DNA from: Acidobacteriota bacterium
GTDB taxonomy: Bacteria; Acidobacteriota; Blastocatellia; Pyrinomonadales; Pyrinomonadaceae
Reading direction: 5' to 3'
DNA: 64,000 nucleotides
NCBI GenBank assembly: GCA_019639135.1
Contig: JAHBSL010000009.1
Location: 62,001 to 126,000, forward strand
In this document: piece after piece, positions 35,224 through 44,311 of the stretch
Layout: each line of letters begins with the position of its first letter
How positions within the stretch are numbered: the stretch's first letter is position 1
Made by a program: the position numbers and the translations under genes
The notes under the pieces: model-generated
What the model was told of the DNA's origin: nothing
The model's database searches: none
The model's input: only the letters and a program-made list of their open reading frames with translations

Positions 35224-35687
35224 ATGAAGTGGATCACGAGGGAGCGGGCCAAGGTGGACCGCGTGGCGTGCCCGTGGCTGATCAAGAAATTTGTCGATCC
35301 GAGTGCCGAGTTCTATTTCGTGCCGGCGGATGGCGTAATGAGCGAAGCCGCTCGTCTCAATGCTACGCCGTTCGATGTGGAGGGTGTCGAGCTGGGTCAC
35401 CACGGGCGGGAATGCACATTCGATGCGATCCTCAAAAGTATCGGCTTAATGACGATCCCGCGTTCAGACTGCTGGGCAAAATTGTCAACGGGGCGGACAC
35501 GGACAACACGCTATGGCAACAACCCGAGAGCGCGGGTTTGGAAGCGATCGCGGAGGGCTTTCGCCATCTCGGATTCAAAGACGATCACGAGATAAATGCC
35601 GCCGAATGGATCGTGTACGACGCTCTCCATGCCTACTGTCAGGAGATGGTGCGACGCGGCAAACTCGACGGAGCGTTCACGGATTAA
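35224..35687 (+). pseudogene. second ChrB-like gene (C-terminal domain only), frameshifted
   Basis: The ATG at 35224 follows GGAGG and opens a ChrB C-terminal domain (MKWITRERAKVDRVACPWLIKKFVDP). After FDAILK the frame is lost in an AAAA run at 35434-35437; one extra A would give LKKYRLNDDPAFRLLGKIVNGADTDN and continue in frame to the TAA at 35685-35687 (ending RRGKLDGAFTD). The total would be about 154 residues. The rest is intact, so the break is recent or a homopolymer sequencing error. It is the last gene of the chromate operon. Confidence 0.85.
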
Positions 35688-35843
35688 GGGATCTCGAATG
35701 TGTCCGCAACTTGGGCGTATATATCGGAAGCCGACGAGGCCGCCAAACAGTCTCGCTGTGCCGAGGAAACAATCCGACTGAGAGATTGCTTGATCTTTTT
35801 CGCTTTGAATCTTCGGAACAACAGACTCGCTGCATTAAAACTT

Positions 35844-35871
35844 CTTAATCTGCTCTTAATTCAGCTTTAAT
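35844..35871 (+). promoter_or_regulatory. three tandem PmrA-type boxes
   Basis: CTTAAT-N5-CTTAAT-N5-TTTAAT, that is three half-sites at an exact 11-base period, matches the YTTAAK-N5-YTTAAK box bound by PmrA/QseB-like OmpR-family regulators. It lies 53 bases before the response regulator gene at 35924 and suggests autoregulation. Confidence 0.65.
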
Positions 35872-35923
35872 GAAACTGATGTAAGAGTAAATGTAAGCTG
35901 ATGCATGTCCGACAATCCAAGTT

Positions 35924-36607
35924 ATGAGGATTTTGTTAGTCGAGGATGAAGAAAAGGTTTCCCGATTTATCGTCCGCGGTCTGGAGGCGGAACGCTTTGC
36001 GGTGGACGCGGTGGCCGATGGAACAACCGGACTCGACTTTGCGAGCGCTTACGATTACGACTTGATTATTCTCGATATTCTTTTGCCCGGCATAACCGGA
36101 ACGGAGGTGCTGCGTGGGCTTCGCCGGGTTAACGCGAATGTGCCCGTTCTGATGCTGACGGCGCGTGACGCTCTCGCGGATAAAGTCGAAAACTTCGAGG
36201 CGGGAGCGGACGACTATTTGACCAAACCTTTCGCCTTCGCCGAGTTGCTCGTTCGGGTCAAGGCTCTGCTCCGACGCGGCGCGGTCAATCGCGCGAACGT
36301 ATTACGAGTTGCCGACTTGGAACTTGACCGTCTGTCTCAAACGGTGAAACGCTCCGGACAAAAGATCGAATTGACCTCGAAGGAATATGCATTGCTCGAA
36401 TACCTGATGGCGAACGCCGGGCGCGTGCTTTCGCGGACGATGATAGTCGAGCATGTCTGGGATCAGAGCTTCGACGGCGCGACGAACATTGTGGATGTTT
36501 ACGTGCGGCACCTGCGGAACAAAGTGGACGAGACGCACGAAAAGAAGCTGATTCGCACCGTGCGCGGCGTAGGCTACGCGGTCAGTGTCGAGGCGGAAGG
36601 AGTATGA
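35924..36607 (+). CDS. OmpR-family response regulator
   Basis: A 227-residue regulator with a receiver domain (residues ~1-115; acidic pair EDEE near 7-10, phospho-acceptor Asp in LIILDILLPG near residue 51, Lys in LTKPF near 101) and a winged-helix DNA-binding domain (~127-222). It resembles CusR/CopR/QseB-type metal or envelope regulators. It overlaps the kinase gene by 4 bases. PmrA-type boxes lie just upstream, so autoregulation is likely. It probably controls the downstream lipoprotein, superoxide dismutase and iron-transport genes. Confidence 0.93.
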   Translation: MRILLVEDEEKVSRFIVRGLEAERFAVDAVADGTTGLDFASAYDYDLIILDILLPGITGTEVLRGLRRVNANVPVLMLTARDALADKVENFEAGADDYLTKPFAFAELLVRVKALLRRGAVNRANVLRVADLELDRLSQTVKRSGQKIELTSKEYALLEYLMANAGRVLSRTMIVEHVWDQSFDGATNIVDVYVRHLRNKVDETHEKKLIRTVRGVGYAVSVEAEGV

Positions 36608-38070
36608 ATACTGGCTCGATTCGGTTTCGGCTCACGGTCTGGTATGCGGGGCTGCTCGCGGCGCTTCTGGCTCTCTTCGGAGCGTCAATGTATTTCGGAC
36701 TGGCGAGCTATCTCGAATGGTCTTTGAAAGACTCGCTTGTTAAGCAGGCGCAGCAAATCGCCGTCTCGCATCTCGCCGACGTCGGGATGACGGGCGAGGA
36801 TTACGTCGTTGGCGAAATCGAAGAGCACTACGCGCCGCAGATCAACTCCCGCTTTGTGCGCGTCACGCGGGGTGACGGCAGCGTGATGTACGTTTCAGGC
36901 ACGCCGGAGGACGGAAGTTTCGATCCGACCGGTTTGCCCGTGCCGCCGACGGCTCCGGTTGAAGCATCAATCCGGGAGGTGCATCCGCCGCGCGGCGACG
37001 GTGAGTTACTGCTCTACACGATGCCTTTTGTTGCCCGTGACAGCAGCCGCTTCGTCATTGAAACGGGCGCGCCGTATGATCCGGTAGAAAGCGTGCTGCG
37101 CGGGCTTTTATTGACGCTCGGTTTGGGCATGCCGGTTGTCGTCGTGCTTTCGATCGGCGGCGGTTATTTCGTCATGCGACGAGCGCTCGTGCCGGTCGAC
37201 GATCTGACGCAAAGCGCGGAACGCATCACTTCGCGTAACTTGAACGAGCGCCTCCCGGTGGTCAAAACGGGCGACGAACTGGAACGGTTATCAATCGCGC
37301 TAAACAGCATGGTGGCACGGCTCGACGCGGCGTTCACGCACATTCGTCGTTTTTCGGCGGACGCCTCGCATGAGCTTCGCACACCTTTGACCGTGTTGCG
37401 GGGCGAGCTTGAAGAGTTGGCGCAGCAGCCAATGTTGAACGAAGAATCGCGCGAAAGAATCGGCAGCGCGCTCGAGGAAACCGAGCGGCTGGCGAAAATT
37501 GTCGAAAGCCTGTTGGTGATCTCGCGGCTCGACGCCGGAGAAGCACGGATGGAGCGCACGCGTCTCGACCTCGCGGAGTTGACGGCGACGACGGTCGAAC
37601 AGCTTCGCCTGCTCGCCGAAGACAAAAACATCGAATTGTTCTGCCAAACGCCGGAGTCGATCGAAATTGAAGGTGATCGAGCCCGGCTTAAACAGGTGAT
37701 CGTCAATTTAATTGACAACGCAGTTAAATACACGCCGCCGGGCGGCAAGGTTGAGGTGCGGGTAACGCGCGAAAATGATAACGCAGCATTGGAAGTTCGG
37801 GATTTTGGAATCGGCATCCCTTCGGAGGCGCTGTCGCACATCTTCGAGCGCTTCTATCGCGTGGACAAAGCACGTTCGCGGGCAATCGGCGGCACGGGAC
37901 TAGGTTTGGCGATCGTCAAATCCATCTGCGGGGCGCACGGCGGAAAAGTCGAGGTCGAGAGCGTTGAGAGCGAAGGAAGTCGTTTTCGGATAAGGCTGCC
38001 ACTTGCGGCTGAGAAAACCGGATCCGGCGTAAATTCCCGGACGGAGGACGACACGCGCCCGGCGGTTTAG
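36604..38070 (+). CDS. sensor histidine kinase
   Basis: A 488-residue kinase: membrane segment at ~13-35, periplasmic sensor (~36-160), second membrane segment (~163-188), HAMP (~190-240), H-box FSADASHELRTPLTVL near 255, N-box VNLIDNAVKY near 365, and G-boxes DFGIGIP and GTGLGLAI. All catalytic motifs are intact. It is coupled to the regulator by an ATGA overlap. The sensor domain has no obvious metal-binding Cys or His cluster, so the signal is unclear. Confidence 0.93.
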   Translation: MNTGSIRFRLTVWYAGLLAALLALFGASMYFGLASYLEWSLKDSLVKQAQQIAVSHLADVGMTGEDYVVGEIEEHYAPQINSRFVRVTRGDGSVMYVSGTPEDGSFDPTGLPVPPTAPVEASIREVHPPRGDGELLLYTMPFVARDSSRFVIETGAPYDPVESVLRGLLLTLGLGMPVVVVLSIGGGYFVMRRALVPVDDLTQSAERITSRNLNERLPVVKTGDELERLSIALNSMVARLDAAFTHIRRFSADASHELRTPLTVLRGELEELAQQPMLNEESRERIGSALEETERLAKIVESLLVISRLDAGEARMERTRLDLAELTATTVEQLRLLAEDKNIELFCQTPESIEIEGDRARLKQVIVNLIDNAVKYTPPGGKVEVRVTRENDNAALEVRDFGIGIPSEALSHIFERFYRVDKARSRAIGGTGLGLAIVKSICGAHGGKVEVESVESEGSRFRIRLPLAAEKTGSGVNSRTEDDTRPAV

Positions 38071-38113
38071 GCAGAAATACTCGGCAGGCTAAAGAAACTG
38101 AAGGAGAAGAGCT

Positions 38114-38875
38114 ATGAGTAGATTCGTTTTTAGCGCGATTTGCGGCGTTTCCTTTGCCATCGCCGCCGCTGCGTGTAATGCGCCGACGGCAATCACGACA
38201 AAAGACCAATCAACATCAGAGCCGAATATCGTTCAACCGGAAACGACCGCCCCTTTGCATGAGAGCGGCAAGACTCTCTCCTATAATTTCGACAAAGACA
38301 CGGCGGAAAGTATGCCCGCCAAATTCCATACGGCATTGACCGGGAAAGGTCTGAAGGGCGAGTGGGCGGTGAAAGCCGATTCGACAGCTCCTTCCGCGCC
38401 GCACATCCTGGCGCAAACTTCGACCGACAACACCAGTTACCGCTTTCCGCTCGCCATCGCCGACGAAGGCTCGTTCCGCGACCTCGATTTGAGCGTGAAA
38501 TTCAAGCCGATCAGCGGAAAGGTTGACCAGGCGGCGGGGCTGGTTTGGCGATTAAAGGACGCGAACAATTACTACATCGTCCGCGCCAACGCTTTGGAGA
38601 ACAACGTCGTGCTTTACAAAGTCGAAAACGGCAAGCGTACCGATTTGCCGGTTAAAGGCGAGGGACGCACTTACGGAAAAAGGGCATCCGTTCCGGCGAA
38701 TCAATGGAGCGAATTGCGCGTCGTCCAAACGGGTAATCTCGCCGAAGTGTACGTCAACGGCGCGAAATTGTTCGAGGTCGAAGACGAGACCTTCAGGGAG
38801 GCGGGAAAAATCGGGCTGTGGACCAAAGCGGATTCGGTGACGCACTTCGACGACCTGAAAGTGACAGCCAAGTAG
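38114..38875 (+). CDS. lipoprotein with a LamG/DUF1080-like beta-sandwich, copy 1
   Basis: A 253-residue lipoprotein: signal with lipobox ending AAAC at Cys21, a disordered linker, then a ~190-residue jelly-roll domain (SYNFDKDTAESMPAKFHTALTG ... GLVWRLKDANNYYIVRANALENNVVLYKVENG ... YVNGAKLFEVEDETF). This pattern is that of DUF1080/LamG-like concanavalin folds, which often bind carbohydrate. A close paralogue is at 40864. It has AAGGAGAAGAG before the ATG and probably shares regulation with the kinase operon. Confidence 0.8.
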   Translation: MSRFVFSAICGVSFAIAAAACNAPTAITTKDQSTSEPNIVQPETTAPLHESGKTLSYNFDKDTAESMPAKFHTALTGKGLKGEWAVKADSTAPSAPHILAQTSTDNTSYRFPLAIADEGSFRDLDLSVKFKPISGKVDQAAGLVWRLKDANNYYIVRANALENNVVLYKVENGKRTDLPVKGEGRTYGKRASVPANQWSELRVVQTGNLAEVYVNGAKLFEVEDETFREAGKIGLWTKADSVTHFDDLKVTAK

Positions 38876-38884
38876 CCGGGGCAA

Positions 38885-39673
38885 GTGGGAACAGGCGGGA
38901 GCAAAATTTCGAGGCGCGAAGTTCTCGGCGGGTCAGTCGCCGGAAGCGCGGCAATGACTTTGTGTAAGAGAGATGTTTTCGCTATAGAAAGCTGGAGCGA
39001 AGGAGGAAGAGAAATTATGACGGATATGCAAACAACGGGCGCGGAGTCTGCGGGACGCGCATTCGGCGGCGTGCACCAGCCGAAGCCTTTGCCCTTTGAC
39101 CCGACCAAGCTTAAAGGGATTTCGGAAAAACTGATCAAATCGCATTGGGAGAACAATTACGGCGGCGCGGTTAAAGCTCTTAACGCGATCGAAAATAGAT
39201 TGGCCGCGATGCTCCGCGACAAGGATTTGCCGCCTTACGTTTACGGCGACCTCAAGCGCGAGGAGTTGGTCCGCACGGGATCGGTCGTCCTGCACGAAAA
39301 TTATTTCGCCAATCTAGGGGGCGACGGGGAAGCCGACGGCAAAATCCTCGAGCTGATAAAGCAGTGGTTCGGGAGCTACGAACAGTGGGAAGAGGAATTC
39401 AAACGAACGTCGTTGGCGCTGGCCGGAGGATCCGGCTGGGTGATCCTCGCTTACAACCTGCACAACGGCGAGGTGCACAACTATTGGGCTTGGGATCACA
39501 TGCACAACGCCCCCTTCGCGCGCCCGCTGCTGGTGCTGGACATGTACGAACACGCTTATCACATGGATTACGGCGCGGCTGCTCAGAAATATGTTGATGC
39601 CTTTATGCCGAACGTCAATTGGGAAGAAGTTAACCGGCGCGCGGAGGCTGCACTCAAGATAAGTACGGCTTAG
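38885..39673 (+). CDS. Fe/Mn superoxide dismutase with Tat signal (ChrC-like)
   Basis: A 262-residue Fe/Mn superoxide dismutase that converts superoxide to peroxide. A twin-arginine signal ([15 protein letters not shown], residues ~9-23) predicts export. Expected metal ligands are H87 (SHWENNYGG), a His in VVLHENYF, and Asp/His in [10 protein letters not shown]. Superoxide dismutases of this type occur in chromate gene clusters as ChrC and protect from Cr(VI)-driven superoxide. The frame starts at GTG 38885, 9 bases after the lipoprotein gene; an ATG at residue 24 would remove the Tat signal and is less likely. Confidence 0.9.
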   Translation: MGTGGSKISRREVLGGSVAGSAAMTLCKRDVFAIESWSEGGREIMTDMQTTGAESAGRAFGGVHQPKPLPFDPTKLKGISEKLIKSHWENNYGGAVKALNAIENRLAAMLRDKDLPPYVYGDLKREELVRTGSVVLHENYFANLGGDGEADGKILELIKQWFGSYEQWEEEFKRTSLALAGGSGWVILAYNLHNGEVHNYWAWDHMHNAPFARPLLVLDMYEHAYHMDYGAAAQKYVDAFMPNVNWEEVNRRAEAALKISTA

Positions 39674-39712
39674 ACCCTTTGCGCGTGAAAAAGACAAAAC
39701 GGAGGTGATCTG

Positions 39713-39790
39713 ATGAGATCGTTGGCATCATTGGCGCTTATTCTTTTGCTGCCTGCTATTCAGGAAACGCATCAAGCAAAGGTCTTCTAG
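39713..39790 (+). CDS. 25-residue signal-peptide-like micro-ORF
   Basis: A short frame ATG 39713 to TAG 39788 behind an excellent ribosome site (GGAGGTGATC). The peptide is MRSLASLALILLLPAI followed by a polar end, like a secretion signal cut off just after its hydrophobic core. It lies between the superoxide dismutase and the DUF1259 gene in one transcript. It may be a leader peptide, a small membrane peptide, or the remnant of a truncated exported protein. Confidence 0.4.
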   Translation: MRSLASLALILLLPAIQETHQAKVF

Positions 39791-39806
39791 TAAGGAGGGA
39801 GTAAGG

Positions 39807-40778
39807 ATGAACAAAATATCACGACGAGAAGCGATTGCCGGGATTCTGGCGACGGGTGCGGCCGCTGTGACCAGCGCAAAGGCGGCAACAGCGGAACGCC
39901 CCGCGCAGGGGAAAACCCCGCCGCTGACACCGGCTGAGATAAGCTCCATCGAAACGGCGCTCGGCAAAAAAGGCAGGTACGTCGAGGCGGAAAGCACTTA
40001 CACGGTACCGCTGCCGCGCAACGATTTGAAGATTTCGATCAAGGGCGAAGGCGTGCCGATAGCTTTCGGTTTCGGCGGCTGGGTATCGGTCAAGAAGACG
40101 ATGGACGGCAAGGGAGCGGTTTTGATGAGCGACACCGTTTTGCTGGAAGAAGAAGTAAATCCGTTGATTTCGGCCATGCAGGCGAACGATCTGGAAGTCA
40201 GCGCGATCCACAACCATTTTTTTTACGAGCAGCCCCGCATCTTCTACATGCACGTCCACGGGATGGGCGGTGTGGCGACGTTGGCCAGGAATTACGCGGC
40301 GGCGATAAAAAACAACAAATTGTCCCCGGCTAACCAGCCGAATGTTGCTGCGCCCGTGAAAACGGCGAAAGAGATTTTCGATCTGCCCGCGCTCGATAAG
40401 ATCGTCGGGCGCACGGGAGCCGTCAACGGCGCGGCTTACAAATACACCGTCGGGAGGGATGACGTGAACATAATGGCGATGGGCGCGGAGATAACGACGA
40501 ACATCGGTATGAACTCCTGGGCCGCTTTCGCCGGAGAACGTAAAGCGGCACAGGTCGCCGGTGATATCGCCATGCTCGAGGGGGAAGTCAACCCGGTGAT
40601 CCGCGCGTTGCGCAGCAACAACCTCGAAGTCGTCGCGCTGCACCACCACATGCTCGGCGAATCGCCCCGGATAATTTTTCTGCATTATTACGGACGCGGC
40701 GAAGCCGTTCGGCTCGCGACGGGGTTCCGCGCGGCGCTCGATGTACTGGGCAAACGGCCCCACGCGATGCGGATGTGA
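39807..40778 (+). CDS. DUF1259 (LppY/LpqO-like) protein with Tat signal
   Basis: A 323-residue exported protein: twin-arginine signal at residues ~3-27 (SRREAIAGILATGAAA), then two DUF1259 repeats (about 40-160 and 200-315). Each repeat has the pattern EVNPLISAMQANDLEVSAIHNHFFYEQPRIFYMH or EVNPVIRALRSNNLEVVALHHHMLGESPRIIFLH, so His clusters (HNHFF, HHHM) are conserved in both and may bind metal. AAGGAGGGAG precedes the ATG. The family is common near chromate and oxidative-stress genes; no activity is established. Confidence 0.85.
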   Translation: MNKISRREAIAGILATGAAAVTSAKAATAERPAQGKTPPLTPAEISSIETALGKKGRYVEAESTYTVPLPRNDLKISIKGEGVPIAFGFGGWVSVKKTMDGKGAVLMSDTVLLEEEVNPLISAMQANDLEVSAIHNHFFYEQPRIFYMHVHGMGGVATLARNYAAAIKNNKLSPANQPNVAAPVKTAKEIFDLPALDKIVGRTGAVNGAAYKYTVGRDDVNIMAMGAEITTNIGMNSWAAFAGERKAAQVAGDIAMLEGEVNPVIRALRSNNLEVVALHHHMLGESPRIIFLHYYGRGEAVRLATGFRAALDVLGKRPHAMRM

Positions 40779-40826
40779 TGCGGGTCATGTTCTTTTCCGG
40801 GGAAATGAGAAGCATGAAGAGCAAAA

Positions 40827-40846
40827 CGGTTTCTATCGGGAAACCG
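40827..40846 (+). promoter_or_regulatory. hairpin in front of lipoprotein copy 2
   Basis: CGGTTTC-TATCGG-GAAACCG forms a 7-pair stem 18 bases before the ATG at 40864, just upstream of its AAAGGAG site. It lacks a T-run, so it is a possible mRNA-stability or translation-control hairpin rather than a terminator. Confidence 0.35.
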
Positions 40847-40863
40847 AGAAAGGAGAAAAATTT

Positions 40864-41601
40864 ATGAGAAGGTTTGAACTTATTTTGATTGCGATATTTG
40901 CACCCGTAATGCTCGCCGGCGTGGCGTGCGGGCAGACGGAGAAAAACAAAACTACGGTTCCGGCTGAAACGCCGGCACCGTTGCAGGAAAAAGGAAAGAC
41001 CCTCACCTACAACTTCGACCAGGATGCGGCGGGCAATCTGCCCGCCAAGTTCCACGACGCGCTGACCGGGAAAGGTTCGCAGGGGAAATGGGAGATCCAA
41101 GCCGACCCGACCGCGCCGTCGGGGCCGAACGTCCTCGCCCAAACTTCCGCCGACAGAACCAAAAACCGGTTCCCCGTCGCGATGTCCGATGAAGGCTCGT
41201 TTCTCGATCTGGATCTGAGCGTGAAATTCAAGCCGATCAGCGGGAAGGTGGACCAGGCGGCCGGGCTCGTCTGGCGTTACATGGACGCGAACAATTACTA
41301 CATCGCACGGGCGAACGCCCGCGAAGGCAATGTTGTGATGTACAAAGTGGAGAACGGCGTGCGGACCGATCTGCCGGTCAAAGGCGAGGGCAGAACTTAC
41401 GGGAAGAAGGCGAAAGTGCCGGCCAACGAGTGGAGCAGCCTCCGGATCGTGATGGTTGGGAACCTGGCGGAAGTTCATCTCAATGGAGCGAAACTTTTCG
41501 AGGTCGAGGACGAGACCTTCAAGGATGCCGGCAAGGTTGGCTTGTGGACGAAAGCCGATTCGGTCACGTATTTCGATGATTTAAGCGTCACGGCGAAATA
41601 G
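40864..41601 (+). CDS. lipoprotein with a LamG/DUF1080-like beta-sandwich, copy 2
   Basis: A 245-residue paralogue of the protein at 38114. Lipobox ends GVAC at Cys20, followed by a linker and the same jelly-roll domain (TYNFDQDAAGNLPAKFHDALTG ... GLVWRYMDANNYYIARANAREGNVVMYKVENG). The last ~190 residues align with copy 1 almost without gaps, so the pair arose by duplication around the superoxide dismutase-DUF1259 genes. AAAGGAG precedes the ATG. It may present a carbohydrate-binding surface or serve as an envelope sensor. Confidence 0.8.
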   Translation: MRRFELILIAIFAPVMLAGVACGQTEKNKTTVPAETPAPLQEKGKTLTYNFDQDAAGNLPAKFHDALTGKGSQGKWEIQADPTAPSGPNVLAQTSADRTKNRFPVAMSDEGSFLDLDLSVKFKPISGKVDQAAGLVWRYMDANNYYIARANAREGNVVMYKVENGVRTDLPVKGEGRTYGKKAKVPANEWSSLRIVMVGNLAEVHLNGAKLFEVEDETFKDAGKVGLWTKADSVTYFDDLSVTAK

Positions 41602-41613
41602 GAGGATTCTTCT

Positions 41614-42678
41614 GTGAAGAGAATTATCGAATATCGAACTCTGTTTTGGCTGCTCGGCGTTTCGCTTTTGAGTTTCGCGTGCGGCTCGCCGCCCGGGACA
41701 GAAAATACAACCCTCAACAATTCCGCGCCGAAACCGAATGCGGAAGTGACGATCTACGTCTCGACCGACCGCGTTTTTTCCGAACCGATCCTGCGGGACT
41801 ATGAAGCGAGCACCGGTGTGAGAGTTAACGTCGTGTACGACACCGAAGAAACAAAATCGACCGGGCTCGCCAACAAGTTGCTCGCGGAAAAGAATCGCCC
41901 GCAGGCGGACGTTTTCTGGTCGAACGAGCCGGTCAGGACTTTAGTTTTGAAAAAGAACGGGGTTCTGGCTGCTTACAGATCGCCGCAAGCGGAAGGCATT
42001 CCGGCGAACTTCAAAGATCCGGAGGGGTTTTGGACGGGGTTCTCGGCGCGCTCCCGCGTGATCGTTTACAACACGGATCTGGTCAAACCGGACGAAGCTC
42101 CGAAGTCGATTTTCGATTTGACCGATCCGAAGTGGAAAGGGCAGGTGGCGATCGCCGACCCGCGTTTCGGTTCGACTTCCTTCCACGTCGCGGCGCTCTA
42201 CGCCGAACTCGGCGACGAGAAAGCGGACGATTTCTTCCGCAAGCTGAAAGCCAACGAAGTTAAGATCGTTCCCGGGAATTCGGTCGTGCGCGACATGGTC
42301 GCCCGCGGCGAAGTGAAAGTCGGTTTGACCGACACCGACGACGTGAACGTCGCGCTCGAGGACAAACAGCCAGTCAGCATGGTGTTCCCCGACCGCGACC
42401 GTCTAGGCGTCCCGATCATGCCGAACATGGTTTCGCTGATAAACAACGCGCCGCACCCCGAAGAAGGAAAGCGTTTGATCGATCACCTGCTCTCGGCGGA
42501 GGTCGAGCGAAAACTGGCACAGTCCGAAGCGGTGCAGATCCCGCTGCGCGAAGGCGTCGAGCCGCCGAAAAACATCCCGCCGCTCTCTTCATTCAAGCCG
42601 ATGACGCTCGATTACGGCAAAGCGGCCGACCGCGTGGAGGACGTAACGCGGCGTCTGCAGGACATTTTGGGGTTGTAG
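41614..42678 (+). CDS. iron-type ABC transporter substrate-binding lipoprotein
   Basis: A 354-residue extracytoplasmic binding protein of the FbpA/AfuA (Fe3+) class: lipobox SFAC at about residues 17-20, then VTIYVSTDRVFSEPILRDYEASTGVRVNVVYDTEE, a typical start of ferric or thiamine/iron binding proteins. It starts at GTG 41614 with AGGAGG upstream and heads a binding protein-permease-ATPase operon. The metal cannot be fixed from sequence; Fe3+ is most likely. Confidence 0.85.
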   Translation: MKRIIEYRTLFWLLGVSLLSFACGSPPGTENTTLNNSAPKPNAEVTIYVSTDRVFSEPILRDYEASTGVRVNVVYDTEETKSTGLANKLLAEKNRPQADVFWSNEPVRTLVLKKNGVLAAYRSPQAEGIPANFKDPEGFWTGFSARSRVIVYNTDLVKPDEAPKSIFDLTDPKWKGQVAIADPRFGSTSFHVAALYAELGDEKADDFFRKLKANEVKIVPGNSVVRDMVARGEVKVGLTDTDDVNVALEDKQPVSMVFPDRDRLGVPIMPNMVSLINNAPHPEEGKRLIDHLLSAEVERKLAQSEAVQIPLREGVEPPKNIPPLSSFKPMTLDYGKAADRVEDVTRRLQDILGL

Positions 42679-42706
42679 GCTCGGAAACCGAATTCGCGTC
42701 CGGAAC

Positions 42707-44311
42707 ATGGAGTCAGTCTTAAAGAATAGCGAATTACGACGTTCGGCGATCATTCGCTGGCGTCTGACATTTCGCGGGGTGATTTTCCTCGCGGCAGCGG
42801 TCGTGTTTTTTTGTTTTTCCGTGTTGCCGGTCGGCTACATGCTGGCTTTGTCGCTCATCGATGAACGAGGCGATTTCGGTCTTGAAAATTACCGGACACT
42901 GCTCGCCTTCGACTCGCGGCAGCGCGGGCTGCTTCTCAACAGCGCGGCGCTGGGCTTCGGCGCTGCCAGCCTTTCGACCGTGATCGGTGTCCCGCTTGGC
43001 TTGCTGCTCGCCCGCGGCGAATTCGCCTTCAAACGATTCTGGCGTTTCGGGCTGGTCGTTCCACTGGTCATTCCGCCTTATATTTTCGCGCTCTCGTGGA
43101 TTTTACTGCTCGGCGGGCTGGTGCCCGGATTTGTTTACAGTGTGTTCGGGACAGTTGCGATTTTGGGCTTGTGTTTTTATCCGCTTCCGATGCTTGCGAC
43201 GGAGGCGGCCCTGCGAAGCGTGGACGGTCGAATGGAGGAGGCGGCTTTGCTCGCCGCGCCACCCTTTCGAGTTTTTTGGCGGATCACGCTGCCGCTGGTC
43301 GCGCCGGTCGTTTCGGCTGCCTTTTTGATAGTGTTTGTTCTTTCGGTGGCGGAATTCGGCGTTCCCGGTCTGCTACGCGTGCGCGTTTACACGACGGAGG
43401 TGTTCACGGCTTTCGCCGCGCTTTACGATTTCGGGGCGGCGACCGCGCTGGCCGTTCCGGCGTCATTGGTGACGCTCGCGGCGGCGGTTTTCGTGGCGAA
43501 GATCATCGGCGAAAAAACTCTCGTCGGCAGGAGGCAAAGCTCGTCGGCGTTGAACATGACGAGCGGCGGTTCGAGGCTCGTTTTATTGGCGGCGGGGATG
43601 ATTTTCGTCGCGACATGTTTGCTTCCGGCTGTGGTACTGCTTTCGGAAGCCTTCCGCATCAGGAATTTGTCAAGCGTAGTTTTGGAGTCCGGCGCGGCGA
43701 TCGCGAACAGTCTGCTGCTTTCGGCAATCGGCGCAACACTGGTCATCGCCGTTTCGGTTATTCTCGGTTACGCCCGCGGCCGCGCGGGAACGAATTGGAA
43801 TTGGCTCGCCGACGTCGTTTTCGTCGTCATCTTCGCCGTGCCGAGCACCGTCGTCGGGGTTGGGATCATCGGACTCTGGAACCGCGGCGGCCTGGAGATG
43901 GTCTATACCAGTCAGGCGATCATCGTGGTTGGTTATCTTGCCCGTTTTACGCCGGTCGCGGCTCTTATTTTGGGCGGCATCGTCCGGCAGATCCCTTACT
44001 CGATCGAAGAGGCGGCGGCGATTTCGGGGGCGAGCTGGCCGCGGATTTTCGGCCGGATCGTTTTGCCGAATGTGAGAAACGGCATCGTCGGGACGTGGCT
44101 GATCATTTTCATTTTCGCCTTCGGCGAACTCGGGACGACGCTGCTCGTCGCGCCGCCTGGGGAGACGACGCTGCCCGTGCGGATCTACACCATCATCGCC
44201 AACACGCCGCCCAGCGAAGTCGCCGCGCTCGCCCTTTTGCAGATCTCCTTCGTCCTGCTTCCTCTGGCGTTTTTGATTTTATGGCGAAGCCGGGAGAAGA
44301 GAACCGCGTGA
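42707..44311 (+). CDS. iron-type ABC transporter permease (fused two-domain)
   Basis: A 534-residue permease with about 12 membrane segments in two BPD_transp_1 halves, each with an EAA loop: EEAALLAAPPFRVFWRITLPLVAP near residue 180 and EEAAAISGASWPRIFGRIVLPNV near residue 435. The fused layout is that of FbpB/AfuB. The stop overlaps the ATPase start by 4 bases. Confidence 0.92.
   Translation: MESVLKNSELRRSAIIRWRLTFRGVIFLAAAVVFFCFSVLPVGYMLALSLIDERGDFGLENYRTLLAFDSRQRGLLLNSAALGFGAASLSTVIGVPLGLLLARGEFAFKRFWRFGLVVPLVIPPYIFALSWILLLGGLVPGFVYSVFGTVAILGLCFYPLPMLATEAALRSVDGRMEEAALLAAPPFRVFWRITLPLVAPVVSAAFLIVFVLSVAEFGVPGLLRVRVYTTEVFTAFAALYDFGAATALAVPASLVTLAAAVFVAKIIGEKTLVGRRQSSSALNMTSGGSRLVLLAAGMIFVATCLLPAVVLLSEAFRIRNLSSVVLESGAAIANSLLLSAIGATLVIAVSVILGYARGRAGTNWNWLADVVFVVIFAVPSTVVGVGIIGLWNRGGLEMVYTSQAIIVVGYLARFTPVAALILGGIVRQIPYSIEEAAAISGASWPRIFGRIVLPNVRNGIVGTWLIIFIFAFGELGTTLLVAPPGETTLPVRIYTIIANTPPSEVAALALLQISFVLLPLAFLILWRSREKRTA

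Noticed and set aside
43096-44307. Upstream part of the ABC ATPase frame, which would make a 635-residue protein
   Set aside because: It lies out of frame inside the permease gene and reads as Arg/Gly-rich noise; the ATPase begins at GTG 44308.
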